A DNA stretch of 64,000 bases from Dryococelus australis (GCA_029891345.1 CM057000.1:129493338-129557337); one strand, 5' to 3'; counted from the first letter of the stretch, positions 46,510 to 58,860 are shown. Notes: generated by a model from the sequence alone, not told the origin. Numbers and translations are program-made.

Positions 46510-47085
46510 TGTGGCCCGTAATTATATTGAGGGTTCCAGTCACGAAATACTGAACTTAGATTGTTTTTCGATTGAGGGGAAACATGACTGGTTGGCACCG
46601 ATATTGGTTAATCATATATTGTTCTGGAAGGAGGGTCACAATGACCAAACACACGTGCTGGGGTCCGCATAGGACCAGCCAATGGAAGCGTGTCTCCCGG
46701 TCTGTTATCATATATGGTGCAGGGGTATCAAGAGTGAAAGAAGGGGACTCATAGATCATATGGCAGGGTTCCCCCATTTGTTATCATACTGAGAATTCCA
46801 GAGACGGGTGTGGCCACGACCAGTAGCATCACACCTGAAAATATGACTCCCACAGTAGCAGAGTATATATACTTGATGCCTTAGTGTGTAAGCTCTCTCT
46901 CTCTAGCGCTCAAGCTCTCATTTTGTAAGCAGACTCATCCCAAGACTGTCTCTCTGATGCTGTACAATGTATATTCAAGAGTTATAATAAATCAGAAGGT
47001 TTTGAAGTAGAAGTGGATATCAATCCTTAGCGTAAGGACAACTCCCCACCCTCCGCACAAGGCTCCCACTCGCTTGGCCTGTGGA
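46510..47085 (+). mobile_element. LTR-like insertion inside the Jockey gag
   Basis: Interrupts gag coding. Contains TATA-like GAGTATATATACTTG (46861), a CT-rich run and AATAAA (46987), and two TGTTATCATA motifs about 80 bp apart (46699, 46778), one possibly the LTR start. Probably a solo or partial LTR; ends not defined. Confidence 0.4.
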
Positions 47086-47851
47086 CGCTCAACCAGAGTA
47101 CGGAGTTCCTAAGGAAGAGACTGGCTGCTGAGACTTGGTCCAAGCAACCTCTCGTACGTTACAGGTCCAGTAAGGCAAAACAATTGTATTTTGGTAGTTC
47201 CTTTCTGGTGCGATCTGTGGCTCAGTCAGGGCATTTTGTGGCACAGCTTGTTGCCAGGTGTCAGTGCGAGCATTTGTCTTTATGGCTTGCTTAGACTGAA
47301 TTTCCCTCACCTTTCGCTTGTCGACTGGGAGATGACTCCATTTTGCTGCTTTGTATTTGGTATTTGGTGCAATCGTGATAGTTCGCACAGCGGCTGTCTC
47401 TGCACTGTGCGCATTTGACTTTTGTGCGATTGATGATGATTTCACATATGGTTGTGAGGTGTCTGCCACTGCAGTACCGACACTGAGGTGCAGGATTGCA
47501 GCCAGCGGCCACGTGATTGGACCGTTGGCATCTGGAGCACTGGGAGGCACCTGGATCTGTGTTGTGCCCTGAGGTGCTGTTGGCTGCCTTGAGGAGGTGC
47601 GATTTTGCAGGCTATTTTCTGTCTTTTTGCATCTGATTGCAAGTCTATATCATTTGCAGTTATATGCGCAGCAGTTGCAGTGACCTGTATTTCCATGGAA
47701 GCCTCGGCACTGTCCATTTTCGGTGGTTGCAAACAGTTGTTTTCACTGGTGCTAACAGTATTTATCTTCGTTGTAGTGGTGTGCATCATACAAGGTCTGC
47801 CCTACCACTCCTGTACCTGAGACAAGGCTAGAAAATGGTGTGTGACTGGTA

Positions 47852-48089
47852 TAGGCTGTTCATGGTAAAGTGAGCACTTTTTAAGGGCCTCCCAACAGCC
47901 ATTAACCATTAACAAATATATCTTATTGCCGCCTCAGACATTAAATTTTAAGGGTGGTGAATTGTATACACTGTGTTTATTGGTCACATTGCAATGTTTA
48001 TATTTAAAAGCAGCAGGAAGAAAGAAATTGTATGGAAGGAAAATTTTATAAAGGCCTTAAAAAGTGCTCACTTTACCTTGAATAGCCTA
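47852..48089. mobile_element. 238-bp MITE, TIRs and TA target duplication
   Basis: TAGGCTGTTCATGGTAAAGT ... CTTTACCTTGAATAGCCTA, flanked by TA on both sides (47850-47851, 48090-48091). Nearly the same length and interior as 15303-15539 (shared ATATTTAAAAGCA, TGTATACACTGTGTTTA). Confidence 0.9.
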
Positions 48090-48308
48090 TAGCTCAGTGT
48101 ATTCCTCACTACAGTATTTGTGCGCCTAGTGTAAGGGGGAACAGCTAGACCTTTTATTATTGCGTTGAAAAGGCTACATAGCTAGGCTTTCGGTTTCATG
48201 TTGAAAAAGACTACTTAACTTTGTCAGCACATGTGGTAGGTCTAAAAAGTGCCAAACACATTTCTTGTGCAGAGCTCTCTGCTGCTACTTCCTCCTCCGA
48301 GTGCTAGA

Positions 48309-48352
48309 CTGGACACTCAGTGCTGCGCTTCTGGACACTCAGTGCTGCGCTT
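48309..48352. repeat. Perfect 22-bp tandem duplication
   Basis: Two identical adjacent copies beginning CTGGACACTCAGTGCTGC. A recent slippage-type duplication in otherwise unassigned intron 3 sequence. Confidence 0.95.
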
Positions 48353-49647
48353 GCGAATCTAGCTACGGGTGGTATGACTCGCTTTTGTGTTATACCTGCC
48401 CATGCCGAGCAAGGAGTGAGTGGAAGGATCACACTGGGAATCCCATCCATGCACTGCTTGAGCCGTGACTGATGGGGTTCCCAACCCCGCACTTGGTTGA
48501 TGCATGCACTTTTAATAGTCAATAGCGCGCAGCCCTCAACGTATTTATCCACCTGCAATTGACTGATTGCACGCTGCATGTCTCACAGGTGCTGACTGGC
48601 AGGGGGTGTTGCTTACAAATAAACCAGGCACTGCTTGGACCACAACATTATTAACATTATTCTAGAAACCAAAGGAAAACAATGCACCTTACTTTTGAAC
48701 TGGTCACAAAGTTAGAAATTAATATTTTTACACATAACCGTGAAATGTGTTTCCGTAAGTGCTCTCTGAAATTGTAAATATAGTCTCTCATTAAGAAAAC
48801 TTTACTGAACAAAATTAATAGTGTATTAAAATTCAGTTAAATAATATCATACATTGTAACTTGTTATTAGTATTACCTGCATAGTCTATCTCTCAATGTG
48901 TTTTAATTTATATATTGTCTACAAAATATAAGTAAATGGTTTACTGAACAAAAAATATTTCGTACTTAAATCTATAAAATGCTTGTGATATATGACTGTC
49001 ACAAAACTAATAGTAAACATATTGTGCAGGAGATTATTTTTCAAAGGCTTTTGATAAACAGTTTGAAGATACTTTTAGTGAACAAGTATCACAGAAGTGG
49101 GAAGCTATTAGTTAACCTCTGGTCCTCCCTGTGTCTGTTATTATATACTCTAAAATTATAATAGTGTGAAATCTGGAAGATGATTGTCATAGTCTGTTCT
49201 TAATAAATCCAGAGTATCTTTAAATTCAGAAACTAAATAAATTACATTAAAACTCCTGGAAAACTCAAAATTTGAAATGTGAAATTTAATTGTCCCAAGT
49301 CTCCACCTTTTACATGTTTTAGTGTTTTGCCACTTTGCCACATGTGTTTTTGTCAGTTGTTTCTTGTGCTGGTTTTAAAAGTCTGAATTTATTGTGCAAA
49401 CACTGAACCTGTTCCTTTAATACTAATCGGCTCCCAGGTACAAAATCATTATATATGAGGTGTTGCTCCAAAAAGGGCTAATGCAGATTTAATTTGTTTA
49501 CACCTTTAAATAAAACAAGTACTTGGGGAGACCTTTAGTCTTACAGTTTATTCTGCACTTAATATTAATTCTCCTCCCAAATATCTTAATTTTGAAGTAT
49601 TTTGTAGGATGTGAAAAATTGATGTGTTTTTACTTGGTTCCCAATAG
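48353..49647. other. MKRN2OS-like intron 3, right end
   Basis: AT-rich, no gene recognised. It ends at the acceptor TTGGTTCCCAATAG. Confidence 0.5.
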
Positions 49648-49879
49648 CTATGATGAAGACAATTTCAACTGTTACACTTTCGTTCTCACCTTTCTTTGCA
49701 AGCTTCAGTATGGAAATCTCAGTGAGGCGGCAATGAACAGGACAATATTTTGTGAAAATTTCATCGTGCCTAGGACTACAGCCGCCGGGAAGTACATTTC
49801 TTTGTTCCGGAAGTTACAGACGTCGAGATTCTATATCCACAAACACAGTTCTTCTGAAAGTTCCAAGTGTGGGTCTTGA
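49648..49879 (+). CDS. mkrn2os-like: MKRN2OS-like protein, exon 4 (C-terminus, stop)
   Basis: Acceptor CCCAATAG|; one base completes Ser139, then 76 codons and TGA. The peptide YDEDNFNCYTFVLTFL, ENFIVPRTTAAGKYISLFRK and LQTSRFYIH matches the C-terminal block of the MKRN2OS family (YEEDHHNCYSFALTF and FVVPRT..A.KYI type). It ends in a Ser-rich tail (HSSSESSKCGS). The four exons sum to 648 nt, exactly 215 aa plus stop, near the usual family length of a little over 200. No disruption is seen, so the gene is probably functional despite a 15.1-kb third intron. Confidence 0.8.
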
Positions 49880-49971
49880 TGTTTACAGTTCCATTAGTGT
49901 GTGATTGGTGTATATATACATTGATTAGTTTATTGTACATATAATACTGGTTTCATGGAACAAGTGATTTT

Positions 49972-49977
49972 AATAAA
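49972..49977 (+). terminator. Poly(A) signal AATAAA of the MKRN2OS-like gene
   Basis: First AATAAA after the stop codon, 93 bp downstream, in AT-rich 3' sequence. Confidence 0.55.
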
Positions 49978-50488
49978 TACAAGATTTGTAAACATGTGGT
50001 AGGACATGTTTATCTGATTAGTATAAATTACTGTGACTTAAAATATTTTTACATTTAAGGCAGTGATAACATTCTATGCCCTGTAAGTTCAATGAACTTT
50101 GTAATTAAAATACTAAATATCATATGCTGAGTGTGTACTTTTGGTAAAGTAACCAGTGAGTGACTTGTAATCCTATGTTAACCATTTATGACTGGATGTG
50201 CAGTAGTACATGTTGCAGTAGTGTGGTGGAGCGTGCCTGGAACAGGGTGCAGTTATCATATAAGAATGTGTGACGTGTATTCAAGTGCACAAAGCATTAA
50301 CTATCAACTATCATGCTATACAGGTGCTCCAACACCATAACATTAACCAAGAAGGTATTAGCTTTAATTAATTAATGTACTTTTCTCTACGCTTAAATGT
50401 TCAGTTTTGATCAGCTTCTCAAAACATGAGATAGTACAAATTCAGTTTTTAATCAGTTCAGTAGAAGTATTTTCAACTATATTTGGTG

Positions 50489-50639
50489 GTACAGTACTCC
50501 ATAGAGACTGAGCGGTTAGACTGCTCGCCTCCCATCAAGGCGAACGAGGTTCAATCCTCGGCTGGGCTATTCCTGGATTTTCACTATTGGGAATTGTGCC
50601 AGATAATGCCGCTGGTCAGTGGGTTTTCTTGGGATCTCT
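50489..50639 (+). repeat. tRNA-derived SINE, family 1, 3'-truncated copy
   Basis: CATAGAGACTGAGCGGTTAG (A box), GAGGTTCAATCCTCGG (B box), then ATTGTGCCAGATAATGCCG and GGGTTTTCTTGGGATCTCTT. Homology to other copies ends where a palindrome begins (50640). Confidence 0.82.
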
Positions 50640-50689
50640 TACTCTATGGAGGGGGGATGTATGTATATATATCCCCCCTCCATAGAGTA
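50640..50689. repeat. Perfect 19-bp inverted repeat (hairpin)
   Basis: TACTCTATGGAGGGGGGAT (50640-50658) and its exact complement (50671-50689), separated by a 12-base AT-rich loop, GTATGTATATAT. It starts exactly where SINE homology stops. Confidence 0.97.
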
Positions 50690-50942
50690 GTTCCTAAGCT
50701 GTGGTCCGCCTTTTTTTAATTTTACCTTTCACCAGATGATGACATAATCTCTTATGGCAGTTTCTGTTGATTGCATACTAAGCAGTAGTGGAAAGAATAT
50801 AATATGGACAACAGTGCATGTTAAAACTGTAATGTATGGTGGTCTGTTCAATCATGTGTGCGAGTTATGGACGACATCCTGTATAGGTTATTTACAACTG
50901 TCGCTCGGCGCTTACATTATCTATTAATTTTGGTGTAGAATA

Positions 50943-51200
50943 AAACCCCTCTATTACGACCCAATCCCGAGGAACTGTGAAAATTTTGGGTCGAAAAATT
51001 GATACAGTAATCCCTCCCCAACTGCGGTTTCTTGAACAGCGGTTTCAGTTATGAACAGATTTGTTCTTGTAGACCTTTTCTCTAACAGCGGTTCTAGTTT
51101 CTATTATCCACGGTTTTCAGTCTATGGAAAAGTAGCCCTTACTGATATTAGTGGTTGTGCATTTCTCAAGCTGCCGTCATAGACTTTGACATTTATTGTC
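50943..51200 (+). mobile_element. pogo/Tigger-like terminal fragments, possibly nested
   Basis: At 51005, CAGTAATCCCTCCCCAACTG preceded by TA resembles Tigger-type ends; the following GCGGTTTC...GAACAGCGG is typical subterminal sequence. Just left, 50943 onward (AACCCCTCTATTACGAC) resembles another pogo-type end. Right-hand partners were not found. Confidence 0.45.
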
Positions 51201-52734
51201 CCAAGCAGCGTGAAGCAATAAATTACTTAATGCCAGAAGGGAACACTGGTGTATTGTCCGTGGAAGCAGAGGGGAGGCGGGGGCGGAGTTGCTGTGCCGG
51301 GTCCATTATCGCTCCTCTTTTGCTGTAAAAACGTTTCTTATTCAGTGTATGTATAACTTCAAATGTAATTCAATGCCCTTTTTTTAATGATAATTTTTGA
51401 GTTTATGTGCACCCATGCCTAAGTAGTATGCTAATTTTTTATGGTGGGCAATTGTTTTTCTTCTTGTGAAGTCAATTTTATATGTAAAGTGAATAAAGAT
51501 AAGTGTGTGCAAACAATGTGTTCTTATGTTATCGGTACCATATTATGGCAAGTGAGGCTGTGTGTATGTATAGGCAACGTCAAAAGTTTTTGATGAAAAA
51601 TTCGGGATAATTAATATTTCAAGTAGACTACACTAAATATTTATATTCTCGTAAACATTGCCGGGCCTCCTAGTGCCACTGCAGAGGCCAACATGCCGCC
51701 TACATTTTGTATAAATTCAACACATTGACGTGACTCGTATCTATCAGCATGTTTTCCCAACGCCAGGTCGCTGTTAGGAAGTGAACCGGCGGCAGTGGTG
51801 GCCGGCCAGAATAATCTTGTAGTGAACGATCGACAGCTGCCCAGCCTGAGGATCTAGGGCCAAGCTTCAGCAGCAGATCGTCACGCCCATGCTGTAGAGG
51901 ATCTAGGCGCTCGCCCAGCTACGTATACGTCCAGACCAAAGCGAGAGCACGGCGTATTGCGCAACGCCACGTAAACTTTTTGATCGCTACGTGCCTCATA
52001 GCAATGTATGACTCACGAGACATGTGTAATAGATCTTTAATAATAACTTTATATTTTAATAATACATACTCTAATCTTTTTACACACTTTCAATGGCCAT
52101 GTCATACTGTGTTTAGGCCTTCTCAGATTTGGCTTAAAGTTTGTTGTTTTTTAATTAACACAAATCCTGCATGTCCATTTGTGAAAAAATAGAAAAATTT
52201 GCTTGTTTGCTTAAATTTCCGTGGTTTTTTGAACATAAATTGAAGTTTGTAGAAACATGAAAAAGTTGCTTTAAAACGAAAAAATTACTTGATTTTAGCT
52301 TTAATTTGTTTGATTTTAAACTTTTTTCATCAAATTTCAGATTTTGACTTTTTTTATTTATTCCTGTACTTTCATTACAAATAGCAGGAAATAGTTATTT
52401 CAGTTTTTTCCTGTACTGTTAAGGGAAATTTTCAATTTAAAGTGAGGTGGTCTAGGATCGGGGTTTACTATGTACTAACAACCGTGGGACTTACATTCAT
52501 TTGTTTATCGTGTCATGCGACAACACAGTTAATGGGGGCGTAAACCGAACGCAATCCGCATCTGTGGACACACAGCGTAATTAGGTGTTGGACTTGTTGG
52601 GACAGTGGGATAATGACGTGGCTGTAAGTGTCAACTGTAACCATTCACACGTGATAGTGGCCAGGGACGGCAACAGCGTGTCAAGTGAAGTGACGCAAGA
52701 CAAGGGAGGAGAGTAGCAGTAGAGTAGGGGAGGG
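51201..52734. other. Intergenic, nothing recognised
   Basis: A GC-rich patch at 51640-51970 and T-rich sequence afterwards. No domain, splice pair or repeat family identified. Confidence 0.5.
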
Positions 52735-55700
52735 ATGCTGCACGAAGTGGAGATACCGCATGCTCTCGCCACGCAAGTGGCCAATGTAAACAAATCCCAG
52801 CCACCTAAACCTACCTCAACTCGTGTACCGTATCCATTCCAACAGTTCACACCGTTTTACCCGCCACTACCTCACATGTTTTACACACTTATATACAGAA
52901 CAGTACTGTAAACAATACTGCAAACTTTTACAAATTTCCCACCCACAACTCCATATGCACCTAACTGTGTGGGAACAGTGACACATCAGCCAGTGGCAAC
53001 AGGAAATGCAGCACGGAGTGGAACCGCTGAGTCCAACCCAACTCAACCACCATCGAAGTTTCAAACTTTGCCCACATTCCTCAGGACGCCGACGAAGGAT
53101 CCAACAGTGTTCCTGGATGACTGTGTATCCCATATCACCAGGTATGGGGTCACCCGGGATGAATGGGCTAGCTGCGTAGGAGCACAACTCCACGGAGATG
53201 CGCACTCTTGATGGACATCCTTAAACCATTATGGACTTCGGTGGGAGGAGTTCCGTCGCTCATTCCAATGTAGGTTTAGAGGAGTTTTAACCTCTTTACT
53301 AGTCCAGAGCAGGCTAATGCTAGAAGGTCAACAATTGGGTGAGTCTCTTACACCATTCATCACGTGCAAAAATCACCTCATTTAAAACTTTCATCCACAT
53401 TTGCTAGAACGCGAAGTCCTTGAAGTCATAGCAGAAACAGCCAAGCCAGAGTTCAGGGCAGCTATTGTGCCTTTACTTAACGGTACCCTGGAAGACCTAA
53501 TGCATACAGCTGTCATTTTGGAACGTACGCATGAGCAACCATGCAGTGACGCAAATGTAGTAAAATGGCTGCATGAGCAATGTGAGGACAATGTAAACAA
53601 AAGCTATCATTCCACCACAACCTTTTTTCAATCATCACATACTTTTAGTGGACAGCGACATGAGAAAATGTACAGGTAGGAGCAGAAGCGGAATGGAGCA
53701 ACGGGGTCGAGTGGTCAGAAACCCAGCAGGTAATGTCAACAATGCTCGGAGGGGGTGGAATCCAGCTCACCCACTGCAGTTTCCATGCAGGTATTGTCCA
53801 AATCAACAATACCACTGGCACAGCAAGTGTCCCAACAACCTGCATATGGACTGCATTACAGAGGCAGCAGAGCATAATCAACAGGGAAACGGGTTGCAGG
53901 GGTTAAGGGGCCGGATGCTTCGACACCTTGCGTGCTAGAATTCGGATACCGGAATCAAAAGTAACCCCACAGCAGACACTCATTCATCAAATTAGTAGCA
54001 GTTACGCACAGTTCATTCGTATTTTGGCCTTCATTGATGGTCAACTATGCCATGCCTTAATTGATGCTGCAGCTTCACACAACTTTGTACGACCACACCT
54101 TGTACACAAGCAGGACATTATGCCCGCTAAACCAGGTGACGTGTAGTGTGCTACTGCCATACATTAGCGTGAAGGATGCTCTCAGCATGCTGGGGCAGGC
54201 TAAAGTATAAATATCTCTGTACCTTAAAAGTGGTTACTGGCAAGTATCGGTGAAGCTGGAGGATAGGACGAAGACAGTATTTATAGCCCCGGACGGCCGG
54301 GGATTTAAGTTCTGCACAATGCTGCTTGGGCTGAAATGTGCCCCCGCGAAATTTCAGGTGATGATGCTACGAGTGCACGATGGCATTATTGAAGAGTATA
54401 CGCTCGCGTATTTCTAGGACATTATTTGGTCAGACAGTTGGGAGGAGTACGTATATCATCTTGCGGTTGTCCTGAAAAGGTTAGCAATTAACGGCCTAGC
54501 GTGATCAGTGGAGAAGTGCCATGTTGGGAAAACCAGTATATATATTTCCTAGGTCACGTGATCAACCAAGAAGGCAACAGGCCGAATCCTGAACAATTGA
54601 AGCTCATTGACAGCTACCCACAACCACGTACGCATAAAAAAACTACACAAATTTTTTGGGATTACCAATTGGCTGCAAAAACACATTCCGAAATTCGCAA
54701 AAATAACTGCTCCCTTGACAGATTTATTTTCACCGCAGAAACACTTCCAGTGAACGGAAGAAGGGGAGAAAGCTGTCATAGACATTAAGAGCGAATTCCG
54801 AGCATGTCCGACACTCACACGCTATGAAGCAAGCAAGAATTTGTTCCTCCAAACTGACGCCAGCCAGGAGGGAATCAGTGCAGTATTGTACCAAGTTGAC
54901 GAAAGGGGAGGAACACGTCATTGACTTTGCAAGCGCCAAGCTAGGGCACATGGAGAGACGCTATGGCGTGAATGAAAGGGAATGTTTAGCAGTCATCTGG
55001 GCAGTGAAAAAAATATAGGGTGTATCGTGATTATCAACGGTTCATGTTACGCTTAGTATGGTTGCATAACATGAGGGAGCCGAGAAGCAAGCTGATGAGA
55101 TGAGCATTACCTTTGCAAGCCTATGACTTTGTAGTGTAGAGGTCATTGCAGTGCAGGAGAATTGCACGTTCATGGGGGGGGTTAGGCAGTGCGCTCAACA
55201 AGAAGTAGAGGGATGGGGCGTCATGAACTGCATACTTGAGACCTATTCTGCTCAACAGCCTGGGAGATGGAGAGTGTATGTCCCTATGTGTGCGAGGGAT
55301 CAGGTGCTCGCCTATTCACACAGTGGCAGCGTGGCTGGACACCTGGGCATTGAACAGACAGTTCGCGATGTGCACTATCATTTCTACTGGGCAGGCCTGA
55401 GCCAACAAGCAAGACGATTAATGCAAAAGTGCCACAAGTACAATGTGTACAAAATGCGTCACTCAGACGGTAGGCAGCAACAAAGGCAGCGTGTGCGCCG
55501 AGGAGACCGTTCAAAATGGTTTGCATAGACTTGCTGGGTCCTTACCCAAGGATGAGGGGAGGGAAACACTTCCTGGTTGTCGTAACGGACAATTTCTCGA
55601 GATGGACGGAGGCGTACCCCACAAGTGAAGCAATGTAGCGAGCGTGATTTATCATCCAAGATGAAACCCACGGAATGCAGGAACCATGAAATTAAAGCAC

Positions 55701-56215
55701 AACTATGGCTCCATGTGGGAGTCCAGCATGTCACATGGGTGGACCACATACCTGCCATATTGTACATGCTACGGAAGAGGGTCAATGCTGCGACGGGAAG
55801 GTCACCCGTCGACATATTGTTAGGCTGCAATCCACGCCTACCAGAAGAGGCCAAATGTCCGCAGAGGGAGAAGAGCAGTGAGTTTGCAAGCACAGACACA
55901 CAGAGGAGGCAGCGCAGATGTTTACGAGAAGTAAGAGAGCAGTTAGTCACCACGAGACCACCACCCGCACAGCATGCGGGACAAGAAGTCTATGTGCGAA
56001 CACATCCTCAATCGACAGCAAGAACGGACATTTGTGCAGGGTTAGTAGTACGTTGGGGTGGGCCTCATCGCATGCTACAGAAGCACGGACCTCCGACCGC
56101 ACATCCGCACTCTCTCGACACGAAATGCTGACTACTGGAGCCACGCTGCATGCTGGTCGGCGAAGGCGGGCAGGCAAGCTGCGGGAACTACTTTCTTATA
56201 CTGCACACAACTGAC
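52735..56215 (+). pseudogene. Gypsy-type gag-pol remnant
   Basis: gag from ATG 52735: TLPTFLRTPTKDPTVFLDDC, REVLEVIAETAKPEFRAAIV, and a zinc knuckle CRYCPNQQYHWHSKC (CX2CX5HX4C) at 53785-53830. Protease with ALIDAAASHNFV (54055), the expected DTGA changed to DAAA. RT picks up after a deletion: LKSGYW-like and FKFCTMLLGLKCAPAKFQ (54305), then a damaged catalytic block (54395-54425). LGHVINQEGNRPNPEQ; RNase H-like YGVNERECLAVIWAVKK (54960). Integrase with SGSVAGHLGIEQTVRDVHYHFYW and CHKYNVY (HHCC-type, 55320-55450) and GRSPVDILLG (55797). Stops throughout. No LTR pair was found. Confidence 0.87.
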
Positions 56216-58575
56216 ATAAAATACTGCCCTTCTTACATTGCTAATTTAACACGTACATAAATAAACCATGGCAAAATATCTTTAATAAAAATGACAGACA
56301 CTACGTGGAATGGAAATGAAACGTGGAAAATGGGAAACACAAGATTACATCAAATACCCTTAAAAAAAGCCTGCGGGGGCATAAAAATACTATAGGGCAT
56401 CCATGCCTATCATTGCTTGGCTTGGCATTCATAAGCATTGCATAGTTATGCCTTGTCACTGCAAGCCCTTTTACCTTGGGTTTACTTTTGTATTAGTGCG
56501 CATGAGCACACGTGGTTCTGATCACATCACACTGGTTCGCACACACCTTACTGTGCTTTGCACTATCGCTGCAATGAACCCCTTCTGGTCGCGCTAGTGG
56601 GCGGCGTTTTAACACTGGCGTAGCGGTACACTGTCTCACACAATACGCATGAGCGCTCAGAAGACTGCTGATGCCTGCTGCAGAGTATTTAAGGCGGGCA
56701 AATGGGCTAGAGGTACGGACGTCAATACATAATCAAATATTTGTGAGCAATAAATGGAGCGGTCATTGATGGCAACTTACTTAAAAATAACATTAAATAA
56801 AAAGCTGTTCTGCACTGCAAAGTAGTGACTTGGATGTATTCGTACACATAATGTTATGTGTGTGTGTGCACACTGAATTATTACACATGAACATATAAAT
56901 AAACATAAGATACTGTTAAAAATAAACAAACACAGCCCTTTATTTACATAATGAATGCATTGTAATAAAATGTGTCATTTCCACTTACCATTGTTGTAAC
57001 CCAGGTCAGGTGGTATCTTAATGCAGTTGATGCATGGGTGAATTGGAACATGACAAGACTCTGATTTAACAAACAGGATTAATACACAGCACTCTTACAT
57101 ACTAAATAACACACACAATATTATTAGTTGCCCTTTTGGGACGTCCACTAAAACAATAACACACTTATGCTAGGTACATGTTGATGTGTTCCTGACGTTC
57201 ACTTATCCCTTGTGCCTGTTTGTCCCATCTCAGACACATTAACCACACAGCAACACTCGACCGATCAACATTAAGTTGCTGTCTCAATCAGTGCAGGTTG
57301 ACAAGAACGGCGTTTAAACTTTTCTCTTTGTCCCGTAACTCATGGCCGCGGGTCATAATATTCAACATTCATCACAAGAAGTAACTCTCGTTATCAATGG
57401 ATATGTGGCCTAAACGAGTGTGTCCCGTGAAGTCATGACCGTTAGACGTAACAGCCATTGCAGGGAACACTGGGATAATCGGCGCCGCTTATTCCCACAG
57501 CTTTCTGATGAGCGTGATGTTGACGGGCCCCATGGCCGAATCGGAGTGCGACGTGGCTCCAAGTAATTTCAAAAAGTGGGGAATCACATTCCTGCAGGAA
57601 GTGTAAAGTGGCGAGCGTCTCCCTGGCTGCATTAATTAATAGGAGCATTTTTAGTGGTGATTGCATAATTATTAACTAGGGAAACCGCCCGCTCCAGCAT
57701 AGAGAGTAGATAACATATCATAGAAGACCCACCCCTGTGATGAAATCTGTCTCTCGTCATATCCATATGCATTTCTGTAATTATAACCATTACGACACAT
57801 GCCAATTTTAATATGTTAAATATAAGAGTGTACATGTAATCATCTATCGAGAATCAGCCACCTGAGGCATAATTTCATTTTATATCACTCTTAAGTGCGG
57901 TGACATACTCGTGACGTCACATTCTTAACCATATCTGGGGCTGCGGCGTTCAAGAGTATGTCATCAATGCGTGTGTTAGTTTAATAATCATAATTATGTA
58001 CAGTATCAGTTTCATTTATCATGTTAATTATTAAGTTCCGTTTTTTTCATGTTTTCATTTTTGACACCAGATTCGCTGGACGTGCGGCGAAGCCGACGCA
58101 GTGTCGTTACTCAGATTTCAGCAGGGCAGGCGGTAAGCTCTGCATACCCCCCTCGTCAATTCAATCTAGGCTGCATTTTCTTTCATCACAGTAGTTAACG
58201 TAATTCAGGAACATTTAAGTACTTTTAGTTAGCCGAGGGGAGGTCTTCCTGCATCCTGAAGTAGAATACTAGGACTTCACGCTCGAGACCAGTTTTTGCA
58301 TAATTGTAAGTTAAGGCCTACGCCTTACTTTCCACAGTAGTGACCACCGGCAGGTCCAGAGTGCCAGGTCTGCTTAACCAAGGGTACGCATTTTCATGTG
58401 CAGCAACATTTAATTGTATCTTTGCAGTAATAAAAAAGTCATACCATAATTAGATGTGTTTTATTGTATTCACTCTCCTGAGTTCATAGGGTCCTGCACC
58501 CTCAGCAGCATCAACTTTAAAGTGTTTTTCAGTGTATATTATGAGGCCTACCTCCCTCAAGCAGAGTAAATTCAA
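56216..58575. other. No gene recognised; LTR-like features
   Basis: A TATA-like GAGTATTTAAGGCGGG at 56683 with a GC-richer upstream part (56560-56660) may be the remains of an LTR of the preceding Gypsy element. A GT/CA-rich tract lies near 56850-56870. AATAAA-type sequence near 58425 could belong to another LTR. No partner copies were found. Confidence 0.35.
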
Positions 58576-58579
58576 TGAT

Positions 58580-58860
58580 AAGATAGGCGTGCGGAGTGGC
58601 TGACAGCTTCGCCCCAAAGGAAATATTTTACATTCTACATGATTTAACTGACAATTAAATTAACTCTCTTTCATATTGACCGCATATCCAGAGTTGCCGT
58701 CAGCCGTAGTACGACCCCATTCAACATCGTTCACCCTACCGAACGTGGTGCTGGGCATATGACTAGTTCCTGTTCACCACCTGCTCCCAGGCGGGACACA
58801 AATACATCCCAGCACCTTTGGAAGTGCAACGTGTCAATTAGCTTTCCCAACTCGAGCGAA
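58580..58860 (-). repeat. Gypsy gag-related fragment, copy of 62015-62175
   Basis: GCCGTAGTACGACCCC, CCGAACGTGGTGCTGGGC, CTAGTTCCTGTTCACCACCT, GGCGGGACACAAA and CCAGCACCT each recur in order at 62030-62155 (for example CCGAACGTGGCGCTGGGC). That region lies just downstream of the zinc knuckle of a minus-strand gag. So a second copy of the same region lies here, same orientation, about 3.4 kb away. Confidence 0.7.

Larger units (their letters stand above)
40330..47800 (-). mobile_element. Jockey-type LINE (minus strand), split by insertions
   Basis: Order on the minus strand: gag with CCHC knuckles (47550-47090: CRYCSGRHLTTIC, KCAQC...CANYHDC) and a second gag part at 46450-46100; endonuclease (45900-44470: KIAAINETHFT, then HPDILYLMSWLNSSQMDF and EYYPVHIDF); RT (43980-43430: FRKAAGADGIQEIKLKK, NVIVFHKPGKDKK, RPISLLNVLSR), continued after an insertion at 41300-40650 (SQGSILGPVLF; YADNTVIFSRS, where YADD has become YADN; KYLGVHMDQKLTWKADID; HIKKLQIIQNKRL). 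It ends in a region with an 85-bp direct duplication (40433/40518). Numerous frameshifts; dead. It fills most of MKRN2OS-like intron 3. Confidence 0.88.
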
